DNA from: Streptomyces sp. NRRL S-340
Lineage (GTDB): Bacteria > Actinomycetota > Actinomycetes > Streptomycetales > Streptomycetaceae
Reading direction: 5' to 3'
DNA: 64,000 bases
NCBI RefSeq assembly: GCF_000720185.1
Contig: NZ_JOIY01000003.1
Coordinates: 62,001 to 126,000, forward strand
Below the pieces are notes generated by a model. It saw only the letters and a list, made by a program, of their open reading frames with translations. It did no database searches and was not told the DNA's origin. Of the stretch, positions 1 to 8,847 are shown one piece after another; within the stretch, counting starts at the first letter, position 1; every line of letters begins with the position of its first letter. The position numbers were made by a program, and so were the translations under genes.

Positions 1-1
1 C

Positions 2-64
2 ACCGCAAAGCACTCCGTCAACGCCGCCGGAGACCTCGCCCTGGTCCGTGGCCCCTCTCGGTGA
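2..64 (+). CDS. C-terminal end of a truncated upstream gene
   Basis: An open frame enters from the left edge of the window and ends in a TGA whose first two bases lie inside the GTG start of the next gene (GTGA overlap at 61-64). The visible peptide ends VNAAGDLALVRGPSR. The 4-bp overlap is the usual sign of translational coupling in Streptomyces, so this is probably the tail of a real gene. Twenty residues are too few to assign a family. Confidence 0.4.
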   Translation, partial: TAKHSVNAAGDLALVRGPSR

Positions 65-516
65 GCGGGACCGCTCCGAGCAGCGACGCGGAAGAGATCC
101 GCTTCCGTGAACAGTTCTCCGGGCCGCCCGCCGGGAGCCGCCGGGACACCGCGGAGGCCGGCCTGTGGGGCATGGGCGCGATTGCGCCGACGGTGCTGAT
201 GGCGGTGTTCGGGGGACGGCAGACGGCCTTGACCGCAGTTGTGGCGGAGACTCTGCTCGTAGGACTGGTCCTCCTGCTGAACCACCTCCGGCGAGACGTC
301 CACCACGAGCTCGTCGCCAACGGGCACGGCCCCGGCATCGGCCATGGCAGGCATTCCGCTCACGTGCCCCGGAAAGACATCGAGTGCGCGGGCGTCTTAC
401 GCGGGGCGCGCGGAACGACAGTCTTCGAGTCCTGGTTACGGTCCGGCATTTACGGCGAGGTAGTGAGCGGATCACCTCCCGTGGCCTACTCCGGTGGCGA
501 GGACGGGAGCCGGTGA
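61..516 (+). CDS. Hypothetical small membrane protein with two TTA codons
   Basis: A 151-aa frame starts at a GTG that overlaps the stop of the preceding frame. Residues about 35-55 and 57-75 form two hydrophobic stretches, predicted membrane segments, followed by a basic NHLRRDVHH segment. I recognise no family. The 3' half is unlike the rest: it has two TTA codons (397-399 and 436-438), very rare in Streptomyces, and little conserved-looking character. Either translation depends on the bldA tRNA, or the true protein is shorter and the tail is a run-on. The product is probably in the membrane; its function is unknown. Confidence 0.4.
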   Translation: MSGTAPSSDAEEIRFREQFSGPPAGSRRDTAEAGLWGMGAIAPTVLMAVFGGRQTALTAVVAETLLVGLVLLLNHLRRDVHHELVANGHGPGIGHGRHSAHVPRKDIECAGVLRGARGTTVFESWLRSGIYGEVVSGSPPVAYSGGEDGSR

Positions 517-1089
517 TCAGGCCCCTGCCTCGGCTTCGGGCCCCTTGCTGAGGAACTGCTTCGCGGCCTCAACCGCTTCCCTTTCGAGTTCCTCGACGGA
601 GACTCCCCAGCCCTCGTCCCAGCCGTCCAGGCTCAGCGCGCAGTGGACGAGGGGTTCCAGTTCTGTGGGGTAGCCGAGGTCGTAGGCGATGTCTGCCCAG
701 ATGTGGTGGGTGCCGACGGCGGGATCCAGGGATCCGTCGGCGATCTGACCGGCGACCCAGTAGGCCATGGCCCACTTCGCGGCCCGGGGGTCAGCGGGCG
801 GGTGGAAGAGCAGGCCCAACTCGTCGAGCACCTGGTCGAAGAGTTGCGGGGCCTCGGGCTCTTCGCTCCGGAGCAGGCCGGCCAGCACGGCGAGGGAGGG
901 ACTCCGGACCCCGGCGATCAGCGCGTCCGGCCCGGCCTGGATCAGCCGGTCGGACCCGACGTGCCTGCCGAATGCCCTCTCCCGAGCGATGTGGCTGAGT
1001 TGTTTCAGAGCGTCGTCGTGGGTCATCGCATTCTTCTCGATCGACATCTGGGAGAAGGAGACTCGCAGATGTCCAGCCGGTGCTGCCAT
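517..1089 (-). CDS. Hypothetical protein, 190 aa, unknown function
   Basis: The ATG at 1089 has a good ribosome binding site (AGAAGGA about 5 bases upstream), which favours it over in-frame ATGs at 1047 and 1026 that lack one. The product is acidic and soluble with no signal peptide or membrane segment. The C-terminal half (WADIAYDLGYPTELEPLV, then SLDGWDEGWGVSVEELE) looks like a compact helical domain of the kind seen in small uncharacterised Streptomyces proteins. I do not recognise the family. It converges on the membrane-protein gene that ends at 516, with no space between the stops. Confidence 0.65.
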   Translation of the reverse strand: MAAPAGHLRVSFSQMSIEKNAMTHDDALKQLSHIARERAFGRHVGSDRLIQAGPDALIAGVRSPSLAVLAGLLRSEEPEAPQLFDQVLDELGLLFHPPADPRAAKWAMAYWVAGQIADGSLDPAVGTHHIWADIAYDLGYPTELEPLVHCALSLDGWDEGWGVSVEELEREAVEAAKQFLSKGPEAEAGA

Positions 1090-1885
1090 CGAGTTCCTTC
1101 TGTCCGTTCGGTGCTCAGGACGGGGGAACCCGGTTTCTCAGGAGGGAGGCCTGCACGGCCGGACACCTGGCGCTTGAACCTGAAGCCGCCGGGCACGTCC
1201 TACGGGCAAGGTGTTCACGGTCCAGCGACTGTGCGAGCCCGGTACTCCCTGTGCCCTCGGTGTGCCGCCGGCGATCCGCTTGCAGCGGTGGCGGCGGTCA
1301 GCGCACCGGCCGTGACCGAAGCGACGTCGGCGCCGAGGATCCGGTGGACGCGCCGTCTCGGCTTCGCCGGGCGGGTCTGAGTCTCCCTCCGTGGCTACGA
1401 AGCCGTTGAAGCTGGGAGGAACCTACTGGTCAACGCGCCCAGCGCCGACAGGGGTTCGCGGGTCACGAGCGGATTGCACTCGTGATGTGGGCTGCCCGCT
1501 TTGGCCGTACGTCCCACGGTGCGGACGTCGCTTGACGCGGCACTTCCCCCGCTGGCAGCCTCCCTGCCCATGAGACTGCCCGCCGATCGTCGACGTGCGC
1601 GCGCCACGCTCGTGGAGCGGCGGCACGTCGACCTGTGCCGCCAGTCCAGCGCCCTCTGTCGCTGAGCCCACAGAGCTTCTCTCTCCCCGGGGAACCACGG
1701 CTAGCAGCCTCCGAACAGCCCCTGGGGATCCGAGATCCCCGCTCACGGGGGCTGTTTCGCACGCCCCTTCCGCGTCCCTCGTGCGTGCGCGGTCGCGTGA
1801 CCGCCGACACCGTGAGGTGTGCGAGGTGGTGTGCCGTCCGCTGATCCGCGTCCCGCCACGAGGGCCGCCCGAGCAAGGATGACTC
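1090..1885. other. About 800 bp with no convincing gene
   Basis: Several open frames cross this stretch on both strands, but none has codon bias, a ribosome binding site and a recognisable protein together. The only structure I can point to is the nested inverted repeat at 1714-1756. The right part should hold the promoter and leader of the sulfatase gene. Confidence 0.5.
1714..1756. promoter_or_regulatory. Nested perfect inverted repeats upstream of the sulfatase
   Basis: An outer stem of AACAGCCCC (1714-1722) pairs with GGGGCTGTT (1748-1756). An inner stem GGGGATC (1724-1730) pairs with GATCCCC (1734-1740) across the 3-base loop CGA. Both stems are perfect. The element ends 129 bases before the sulfatase start, so it could be a leader hairpin or attenuator, a factor-independent terminator, or a repressor operator (the inner repeat alone is a symmetrical 17-bp site). 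There is no T tract. Confidence 0.45.
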
Positions 1886-3304
1886 ATGCCCGACATATCA
1901 CATGTTTCCCGTCGCGCCTTCGGCGGTCTGGTGGGTGGCGGTGCGCTCACCGCCGTCGCCGGTCCCGCCGCCGCGGCGTCGTCCCCGGCCGCGCGTGACG
2001 AGGCCGAGCGGCCCTTCCGGGCCCGGAGCGGGTACCGGCCCGGACGGCGGCCCAACTTCCTCTTCATCCTCGGCGACGACATGGGCTGGGCCGACCTCTC
2101 CTGCTACGGCGCCCCGCACATCCGCACCCCGAACCTCGACCGGCTGGCCCGCCAGGGGGTGCGCTTCACCGACGCCTACTCCGGCTCGGCGACCTGCTCC
2201 CCCACCCGGTTCAGCCTCTACACCGGCCGCTATCCGGGCCGCACCGAGGGCGGACTGGCCGAGCCCATCGGCAGCAGAACACAGGGTCTCGACCCTCACC
2301 AGCCCACCGTGGCCTCGCTGTTGAAGCGGTCCGGATACGCGACCGCGCTGATCGGCAAGTGGCACTGCGGCTGGCTTCCGGACTACAGCCCCACCAAGTC
2401 CGGCTGGGACGAGTTCTTCGGCAACTTCGGCGGCGCACTGGAGTACTTCTCGAAACTCGGCCAGCTCGGCGACTACGACCTGTACGAGGGCGACGCCACC
2501 TACAAGGACCTGCGCTACTACACCACCGTCCTGACCGAGCGGGCGGTGGACTACGTGGGCCGCCGCCACGACCGGCCCTGGCTGCTGAACCTCAACTTCA
2601 CCACCCCGCACTGGCCGTGGCTGACCGAGGAGGACGAGGAGACGGCCGCCGGGATCGCCGCGAAGATCCGCGCGGGGAACGTCCTCGGTGCCCTCCAGCA
2701 CACCGACGGCGGCTCGGTGGAGAAGTACAGGGAGATGGTGGAGAACCTGGACGCGTCGATCGGCGAGGTGCTCGCCGCGCTGCGCCGCTCCGGGCAGGAG
2801 GAGAACACCGTCGTCGTCTTCGCCAGCGACAACGGCGGCGAGCGCTTCTCCTACCAGTGGCCGCTCAGCGGCGGCAAGTCCGAACTGCTGGAGGGCGGCA
2901 TCCGGGTGCCCACCGTGCTGCGCTGGCCGGCCGCGGTCGACGGTCACCAGGTCAGTCACGAACCCGTCTACTCACCCGACTGGACCGCCACTCTCCTTGA
3001 TCTGGGCGGCGCCCGGCCGGACCCGGCGTACCCGCTGGACGGGCACAGCCTCGCCGGCTATCTGCTGCGCGGGGAGGACGTCCCGCAACGCGACCTGTTC
3101 TGGCGGGTGCGCGGCAACCGCGCGCTGCGGCGCGGCGGCTGGAAGTACTACCAGGACGCCCAGGGCAAGGACCACTTGTACGACCTTGTCACGGACGCCC
3201 GCGAGCAGGCCGACCTCGCCGCCGACCGGCCCGCGCTGCTCGCCGAACTCAAGTCGGCCTGGGAGCGGATCGACGGCGGACTCCTGCCGTACTCGGCGGC
3301 CTGA
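1886..3304 (+). CDS. Secreted arylsulfatase-type sulfatase (Tat substrate)
   Basis: This 472-aa enzyme of the alkaline phosphatase/sulfatase superfamily hydrolyses sulfate esters outside the membrane. The N-terminus has a twin-arginine signal (SRRAF at residues 8-12, a hydrophobic stretch, then AxA-like cleavage near residue 30), so it should be exported folded. The metal-binding start of the domain is clear (FILGDDMGWADLSCYG). The sulfatase signature CSPTR begins at Cys104, the residue that an FGE-type enzyme converts to formylglycine. ASDNGG and WKYY further on are also typical of the family. The substrate cannot be read from the sequence; carbohydrate sulfates and aryl sulfates are both possible. 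It stands alone, with a GNAT gene 61 bp downstream. Confidence 0.92.
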   Translation: MPDISHVSRRAFGGLVGGGALTAVAGPAAAASSPAARDEAERPFRARSGYRPGRRPNFLFILGDDMGWADLSCYGAPHIRTPNLDRLARQGVRFTDAYSGSATCSPTRFSLYTGRYPGRTEGGLAEPIGSRTQGLDPHQPTVASLLKRSGYATALIGKWHCGWLPDYSPTKSGWDEFFGNFGGALEYFSKLGQLGDYDLYEGDATYKDLRYYTTVLTERAVDYVGRRHDRPWLLNLNFTTPHWPWLTEEDEETAAGIAAKIRAGNVLGALQHTDGGSVEKYREMVENLDASIGEVLAALRRSGQEENTVVVFASDNGGERFSYQWPLSGGKSELLEGGIRVPTVLRWPAAVDGHQVSHEPVYSPDWTATLLDLGGARPDPAYPLDGHSLAGYLLRGEDVPQRDLFWRVRGNRALRRGGWKYYQDAQGKDHLYDLVTDAREQADLAADRPALLAELKSAWERIDGGLLPYSAA

Positions 3305-3365
3305 CCGGGCGGTCAGGGGCGGAGCGCGACCCGGAGCGCCCCGCCCCGTCCCGGACAATGAGCAC

Positions 3366-3872
3366 ATGGACATTCGATCCCCGCGCGTGAGCGAGCTGCC
3401 CGTCCTCCAGGACATCGAGAGGGCCGCAGGCCAGCGGTACCACGACATCGGGATGCCGGAGATCGCCGAGGACGAGCCGCTTGCGCTGGACGAGCTCGCC
3501 CGGTACCAGCGCGACGCAAGGGCCTGGGTGGCGGTCGATGCGGCCGACGTGTCGGTCGCCTACCTGATCGCCGACCGCGTCGACGGCAACTTCCATGTCG
3601 AGCAGGTCTCGGTGCACCCGGACAGCGCCCGGCGCGGGGTGGGCAGGTCCCTGCTGGAGCATCTGGCCGACCACGCCAGGAGCCGACGGGCGCCAGCCCT
3701 GACCCTCACCACGTTCGCCGACGTCCCGTGGAACGCCTCCTACTACGTGCGCTGCGGCTTCCGGGTCCTGGCGGAGAGCATGCTCACGCCCGGCCTGCGG
3801 GAGATCCGGGAGCGCGAGGCGGCCCACGGCCTGGACAGGTGGCCGCGCGTGTGCATGCGCAGAGATCTGTGA
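3366..3872 (+). CDS. GNAT family N-acetyltransferase
   Basis: This 168-aa protein covers one full GNAT fold. It would transfer an acetyl group from acetyl-CoA to an amine in the cytosol. The acetyl-CoA pyrophosphate loop is visible as VHPDSARRGVGRSLLEHL (motif A, Q/R-x-x-G-x-G/A form), followed by the motif B region ending YYVRCGFRV. The start is the ATG at 3366; the upstream frame runs as a shadow of the sulfatase gene and is not part of the protein. The acceptor is unknown. It converges with the large membrane protein gene ending at 3971. Confidence 0.88.
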   Translation: MDIRSPRVSELPVLQDIERAAGQRYHDIGMPEIAEDEPLALDELARYQRDARAWVAVDAADVSVAYLIADRVDGNFHVEQVSVHPDSARRGVGRSLLEHLADHARSRRAPALTLTTFADVPWNASYYVRCGFRVLAESMLTPGLREIREREAAHGLDRWPRVCMRRDL

Positions 3873-3970
3873 CGCCGGGGGCGGCCGCCGCGGGCAGGAG
3901 GCTGCCGCTCCGCCCACCGCGCCGTCCCGGTGCCACCGCACCGCCCGTGAACCGCTGGGGCGGCCCAGGG

Positions 3971-6916
3971 TCAGCTCAGGCGGCAGATCGTGTGCGGGTC
4001 GGCTCCCTCGGGGCCGGGCGGTGCGGTGAGCGGCGCCTCGCTGCCCGCGGGCCGCCCGCACACGTTCACCGACCGCACCTCACCGCCGTCGTAGCTCACC
4101 CGCACGATCTCGTAACCGTGGCCGCGCTGGTCGGCGTAGGGGCGGCTGCCGGCGAAGCCGACCGTGCCGACCGGCAGGTTCGGGTTGGGGTGCCAGCGCA
4201 GGTCGGCCCAGGTCTCCGCGGCGGTCTGCGGTGCGTCCCCGTTGCGCGCGGCCCGGTACAGGACGGCCGTGGCGCTGTAGGAGAGCACCGTCTGCCCGCT
4301 GGAGAACAGCGCGTCGGTCCAGGGCCGGGCGGGGTCGGCGAGCGCCGTCCGCCGTGCCCCGGCCGGCCGCAGCTCCGTCAGGACGCGGTGGGCGTCGATG
4401 TAGAAACCGGTCGTCGCCGCCAGGTCCATGGGCGCGAGGGCGAAGTGGTAGAGGGTGACCTCGTCGGGGATGCGGAGGGCCTCGCCCTCCTCGTAGTTGC
4501 TCTTGGTGAGGTCGTCGCCGGTGAACACGGTGATGCCGCGTCCCGAACAGCCGGGGGTGGAGCCGAGTTGGGACATCAGGTTGGGCACGTCCTCGACCCG
4601 GCCGGCGAAGTAGAGGGCCTTCGGCACGGGCCGACTGCCGCAGATGTCGCCGATGGGGGTGGTCAGTTCGGGTTCGCCCTCGGCGCTGAGCCGGTACGTC
4701 CGCGAGGGCGCGGGGGCGAAGCCCGCCTCGGCCAGCATGCGCTTGCCCACCCTGGCCTGTTCGGTGGTGTAGAAGTCCTTCTCGCTGCCGACCGACCGGG
4801 ACAGCACGACGCCCTGGGCACCCTTCTCCCGAGCGGCCAGCTGGCGGGCGACGACCCGCAGGGCGTTCGCCTCCTCCTCGTCGGTGGCGGCCAGCCCGAA
4901 CCAGTTGGACAGCCTGCGCGCCAGATGGCTGCCGGAGTTGGTGGTGCTCACCACGGGCAGACCGGCTCCCTTGAGGATGCGGGCGGCCTGCTCGGTCTCG
5001 GTGGTGTCGCGTCCCATGCCCACGACGCCGACGACGGAGCGGTCGCGGCGCGCCAGGTCCGCGATGTGCCGGGCCATCGGGAGTACGTGCAGCATGTTCT
5101 CGCCGGCGTTGGCGAGCAGGACCTTGATCTTGGTCGGCTGATCGGTGCTGACGTTGGCGTAGTGCTGGTAGAGGTACACCCCCGTCATCTCCTCCAGCCC
5201 CTTGCGGGTGTCGGCCTGTCTGGCGGCGGTGACCGGACCGGCGTAGACGATCGTCACATGGGCGTCGCGCGGTCCGATGGCCGCGTTCTCGGACCTGATC
5301 GCCCGCTCCACCGCCTCGGCGGTGACGCCCTTGCCGGCGCCGGACAGACTCAGTGTGTTGCCCTGCGCGAGCCGTACGTTCCCGGTGGCGACGCCGACGC
5401 ACTGGCCGTCGTAGAGGACGGAGGCGGTGTTGGAGCCGAGCAGCCGGCCCTCGCAGTAGCGCCCGGCGAGGTACCGGTTGCCGAGGAAGCCCGCGGCCAG
5501 ACCGAGGGCGAGGACCACGGCGAGGCAGGGCCGGGACCACAGGAGCCAGGCGGGCGTCCGGCGGATGCGGTCGGTGGAGTGCTGTGCGGAGTGCCGGTGG
5601 CGCAGCTCGTCGCCGGACATCGGGATGTGCAGGATCCACGGCAGGGTGGCGGCCCGGCCCGGGGACTGGCCGGCGTTGAGGTTGGTCACCCACCGCTGGT
5701 ACCTGGCGTCCGCCCCGAAGGCCCCTTCCTCGTCGTCGGAGCCGGGGCGGCCCGGCGCGGCGGCCGGTTCCGGGCCGGGGGGAGCCTGCGGCCGCAGGCG
5801 TTCGGCCGCCGGGACAGCGGCCAGCACGAGCAGCGGATCGACCTCGCTGCGCCGGCTGCGCACGTTGCTGAGGGTGCGCAGCAGGAGCAGACCGCCGTCC
5901 TCCTCGGTGGCCCGGGGCAGATACACCACGGGGGGCACGGTGCGTTTGCGGCGGCGCAGGTCCAGCGCCCGCGGGCGGAAGTTCTCGCGCAGGTCCTCCA
6001 GTAACGCCAGCACGCGCAGCTCGACGTGGAACTGACGCGCCGTCGGGTCGCCCGCCTGTGCCGCGACCACCTGCTGGGCGACGGCGAAGGCGCGGCCGCG
6101 GATGGTCTCCCAGGACTTCGCCGGCCGCCAGCGCGACCAGTCGGCGGCCGCCGGCCGGTCGCTGAGCGGGGCCAGGAAGGTGGTCGTCGCGAACCAGCGG
6201 GTGGCCCGGCGCAACCACAGCAGCGGCGGCGCGCTGCGCGCGAGCAGGTGCACCAGGCCGAACACCGTCAGCGCCAGGGCGCCGCCCCACACCGCCGTGC
6301 GCCAGCCGCCCTCGCCCAGCAGCACGCTGAGGCAGGCGATGAACATCGCCCCGACGAATCCGGAGGGGTTGACGACGGCGCCGAGGGTCTCCGCGAGCAC
6401 CGGCACGCGGCGCCTGCCCTCCTCGCCCTCGGGTCCGCCGCCGGGACGCCAGCGCAGCTCGGCCAGTCGGCGCATCAGGCGCTCCCGGCGCTCCGCCGCC
6501 GTCCACACCGTCGTCACCTCGGCGCCGACCTCGGGCGCGGCCTGCTCGATGGCCCGCAGCAGGCGTGAACGCGGGAAGCTGAAGGGTTTGTACTGCGACT
6601 GCCGTGCGTTGTCCCAGGAGTGCTCGCACAGTTGGCGCACCATGTCGACGGCCGAGGAGTACGGGTCCGGGCCGCCCCCGCCGTCGAGCCGCTTGGCGAT
6701 CAGCCCCCTCGGCTGCTGGCTCTGGCGCACGAACTCCACCACCTGGGCGACCCGCCGGTCAAGGGTGCCGGTTTCGTCCTCCTCGGTGGCCTGCAGCACT
6801 ACCAGCGGGGTCACCGGAGGGTTCGCCCGGAAGCCGTCGATGAGCCGTCTCATCAGCGCGAAGACCGCGTCGGCGGCCTCCACTCCGGCACTGCCGGTCC
6901 ACACCCGTCTTCCCAT
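3971..6916 (-). CDS. Large membrane protein with a C-terminal LivJ-type solute-binding domain
   Basis: The protein is 981 aa from the ATG at 6916, which follows GGGGGCGGAGCAC; an ATG at 6952 lacks a binding site. Residues 1 to about 150 form a soluble domain (PLVVLQATEE, later SAVDMVRQLCEHSW) that I do not recognise; it has no Walker A motif. Two hydrophobic segments follow near residues 185-230, then a cytosolic stretch rich in Arg, then one membrane segment near residue 455-475 (CLAVVLALGLAAGFLGN). Everything after it resembles type I periplasmic binding proteins of the branched-chain amino acid (LivJ) class: VTIVYAGPVTAA, KIKVLLANAG, VVGVVGMG, GLPVVSTTNSGSHLA. The outer domain would sense or bind a small ligand. 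Two kinases 4-9 kb away carry the same kind of outer domain, which suggests related signalling, but no enzyme domain is visible here. Confidence 0.8.
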   Translation of the reverse strand: MGRRVWTGSAGVEAADAVFALMRRLIDGFRANPPVTPLVVLQATEEDETGTLDRRVAQVVEFVRQSQQPRGLIAKRLDGGGGPDPYSSAVDMVRQLCEHSWDNARQSQYKPFSFPRSRLLRAIEQAAPEVGAEVTTVWTAAERRERLMRRLAELRWRPGGGPEGEEGRRRVPVLAETLGAVVNPSGFVGAMFIACLSVLLGEGGWRTAVWGGALALTVFGLVHLLARSAPPLLWLRRATRWFATTTFLAPLSDRPAAADWSRWRPAKSWETIRGRAFAVAQQVVAAQAGDPTARQFHVELRVLALLEDLRENFRPRALDLRRRKRTVPPVVYLPRATEEDGGLLLLRTLSNVRSRRSEVDPLLVLAAVPAAERLRPQAPPGPEPAAAPGRPGSDDEEGAFGADARYQRWVTNLNAGQSPGRAATLPWILHIPMSGDELRHRHSAQHSTDRIRRTPAWLLWSRPCLAVVLALGLAAGFLGNRYLAGRYCEGRLLGSNTASVLYDGQCVGVATGNVRLAQGNTLSLSGAGKGVTAEAVERAIRSENAAIGPRDAHVTIVYAGPVTAARQADTRKGLEEMTGVYLYQHYANVSTDQPTKIKVLLANAGENMLHVLPMARHIADLARRDRSVVGVVGMGRDTTETEQAARILKGAGLPVVSTTNSGSHLARRLSNWFGLAATDEEEANALRVVARQLAAREKGAQGVVLSRSVGSEKDFYTTEQARVGKRMLAEAGFAPAPSRTYRLSAEGEPELTTPIGDICGSRPVPKALYFAGRVEDVPNLMSQLGSTPGCSGRGITVFTGDDLTKSNYEEGEALRIPDEVTLYHFALAPMDLAATTGFYIDAHRVLTELRPAGARRTALADPARPWTDALFSSGQTVLSYSATAVLYRAARNGDAPQTAAETWADLRWHPNPNLPVGTVGFAGSRPYADQRGHGYEIVRVSYDGGEVRSVNVCGRPAGSEAPLTAPPGPEGADPHTICRLS

Positions 6917-7237
6917 GTGCTCCGCCCCCGTCGCATCGGCCTGATCGAACATCGAGTTCGATGGGGATACCCGGACCGGAGCGCCGCTGCACCCCTGGCG
7001 CCCGGTGAATGTCGGGGCGCCCCGGGGCCGGTCCGGACGCCACCGTTGCGCGGTTCGCGCCGCATCGGCCGGTGCAGCCTTCTTCCGGCTGCTGCGCATT
7101 TCCGCGCGCCCGGGGAGGGGGCCGGCCCGCTGCGGGGTGCTCGTCGAGGCCGTACAGTGCCTTCGCCCGTCCGTCAGCGCCGGCGGCAGCGCGGTGATCG
7201 CGGCCGGCGTCGCGAGCACCGGCACCGGCAGGGCCAC

Positions 7238-7885
7238 ACGCCCGCGGACTCCTTCCTGCCCGTCACCGCGCAGCACGACGCCGAGAGGACGATCCCCGCC
7301 CACGGCGTGCTGAAGCTGACCGCGGCCACCGTGCACGCCGACCCCGACGGCGTCGACGCGGCGCGCCTGCAGGTCGTCACGAGCGGTGCCAAGGCGAGGG
7401 ACACCCTCACCCTCTTACACCGACGGCACCACCCGGCCGGGCACCTCCACCATCGGCTTCGAGCCCGGCCGGAGGGTCTCCGACCAGGCCACGGTGAAGG
7501 TCACTCCCACCGGTGCGATCGACCTCTGCAACGGCAGCTCCGGCCCGGTGACCGTCAACGTCGCGACGCTCGGCCTCCAGCCGCACGCGCAGTCCGGCCG
7601 TACCTACCATCCCGCCACGCCGATCCGTCTGCCCGACACCCGCGGAGCCACCGGCGGTCACACCGGGGCGGGCGCCGGCGGTCACTCGGTCACCCAGACC
7701 GTCTCCGGCGCCCACGGCGTCCCGGCCGACGCGAACGCCGTGGTACTCAACATGGTGGCGCCCCCACCAAGGGCTCAGGCAGCCTCACCGCCTCCCCCGC
7801 CGGAACCGTCGACTCCGGTGTGAGCGGCCCGTACCGGGCCACGGGGCAGACCGCCTCCGCCCAAATCGTCGTCCCTTGTTCCTGA
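7238..7885 (+). pseudogene. Frameshifted remnant of a secreted repeat-domain protein
   Basis: The coding pattern changes frame twice. It reads TPADSFLPVTAQ... to about 7413, then shifts into the frame beginning YTDGTTRPGTSTIGF, and shifts back near 7765 (APTKGSGSLTASPAGT...) to end at a stop at 7885. The joined product matches the DTRxGTGG...AGAHGVPADANAVVLNV...SGSLTAYPAG...ASAQIVVP pattern found in secreted Streptomyces beta-domain proteins. An extra T near 7412 (CTCTTAC) and a C-run slip near 7763 explain both shifts. No start with a signal peptide survives, so this is a decayed gene. Sequencing error at two places is a less likely alternative. Confidence 0.7.
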
Positions 7886-7895
7886 ACGGCGGCGG

Positions 7896-8087
7896 CCCAG
7901 AGGCGAGCGGGCGCGGGGCGTCGTGGCCGGGGATGCCGGATCCGGCGCTCCAGACGGTCTGGGTGAGGCCGGGCCGGGCGGGCAGGCACATGGCGTCGGA
8001 GTCGAGGGTGCTGTCGCCGATGGCCGGCTGGTGGAAGGGTTTGCGGCCAGTGGGGTGCAGGCGCACATTGTGACTGGCCAGGCGGAA
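7896..8087 (-). pseudogene. Fragment of an MmyB-type helix-turn-helix regulator
   Basis: The minus-strand frame contains ASHNVRLHPTGRKPFHQP, then GDSTLDSDAMCLPARPGL and ending RPLASG. This is the C-terminal ligand-binding (MmyB/PAS-like) part of XRE regulators, whose usual form is H-x-V-R-x-H-x-T-G-x-K-x-F-x-H-P-x-V-G...TLTYDAMELPADPGLTL...RLLASW. The N-terminal helix-turn-helix half is missing upstream, and the frame reads on without a normal end. It lies beside another decayed gene. Confidence 0.65.
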
Positions 8088-8178
8088 CGGAACTGACGCA
8101 GGTGCCTCCCCCGGCGGCTCCGCATCAGTGCACCCCTGGGTGCCGAACTGCCCTGTCCGGGCCCCAGCGCACGTCGAG

Positions 8179-8847
8179 TCACGGATGGAACCGCCACCGG
8201 CCTTCAGAAATGACATCCACTTCGCCGTCCCTGACACGAACAGCCGTCTCGTCGTCGATGAAGTAGATCGGGAAGTCCGCCCGCGCAGCGATGCGATCGG
8301 CCCAGGCGTCGTCCCGCTCGGGGAAATCCGGTGAGTACAGGTGCGGCTTGAGATACCAGTCGAAGAGGCCGAACGGCGGCTCCACGGTCGTCGCGCCGAG
8401 CACGTGGAGGTCCGTGGTGTCCCCGATGACGTCGGCAGAGTGTCCGGTGAGATTGCGGCTGAAGATCATTGATCCGGCGCTGAACCCCACATAGACCCGG
8501 CTCTCCAGCGCCTCCAGGAAGCCGTCGGCCAGGCCGTTGCCGGTGATGCTGCGTGCGAGGTGGTAGTGGCTGCCGCCCCCGACATGGATGACGTCGGCGT
8601 GCAGCAGCCGGTCGAGCACCATCTGCCGGGGCAGGCCATTCAGCTCCAGGACGTCGAACTCCCGCCAGCCGAGGCCGTGCAGCCGGTTCATGTCCGCGAG
8701 GAACCACCCATGGTCCCCGGGCTCGGCGAGCGATGCCGTGGGAATGTACACGACGTTCGCCGATCCGAACGGCCTGCCCAGCATGTCCCGCAGCGCGTCC
8801 CGCTGTGTCTCGTTACGCAGACCACTCGCCGTCAACAGAAAGTTCAT
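8179..8847 (-). CDS. Peptidase S51-like (dipeptidase E / cyanophycinase fold) protein
   Basis: This 222-aa protein belongs to the class I glutamine-amidotransferase-like superfamily. The strand MNFLLTASGLRNE opens the fold as in PepE. HVGGGSHYHLARS is the glycine-rich loop, and GFSAGSMIFS is the nucleophile elbow with the expected Ser. Family members cleave N-terminal Asp dipeptides or related bonds in the cytosol; the substrate here is unknown. I prefer the ATG at 8847 because family homology begins there. The frame opens 63 bases earlier with another ATG at 8910, and neither start has a clear ribosome binding site. Confidence 0.8.
   Translation of the reverse strand: MNFLLTASGLRNETQRDALRDMLGRPFGSANVVYIPTASLAEPGDHGWFLADMNRLHGLGWREFDVLELNGLPRQMVLDRLLHADVIHVGGGSHYHLARSITGNGLADGFLEALESRVYVGFSAGSMIFSRNLTGHSADVIGDTTDLHVLGATTVEPPFGLFDWYLKPHLYSPDFPERDDAWADRIAARADFPIYFIDDETAVRVRDGEVDVISEGRWRFHP

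Noticed and set aside
643..1380. A 245-codon plus-strand frame over the first minus-strand gene
   Set aside because: Mostly antisense to a gene with a better start site; the extension past 1090 has no family match or start signal.
5870..7170. Plus-strand frames across the large membrane-protein gene
   Set aside because: Shadows; the minus-strand product has clear membrane and binding-protein features.
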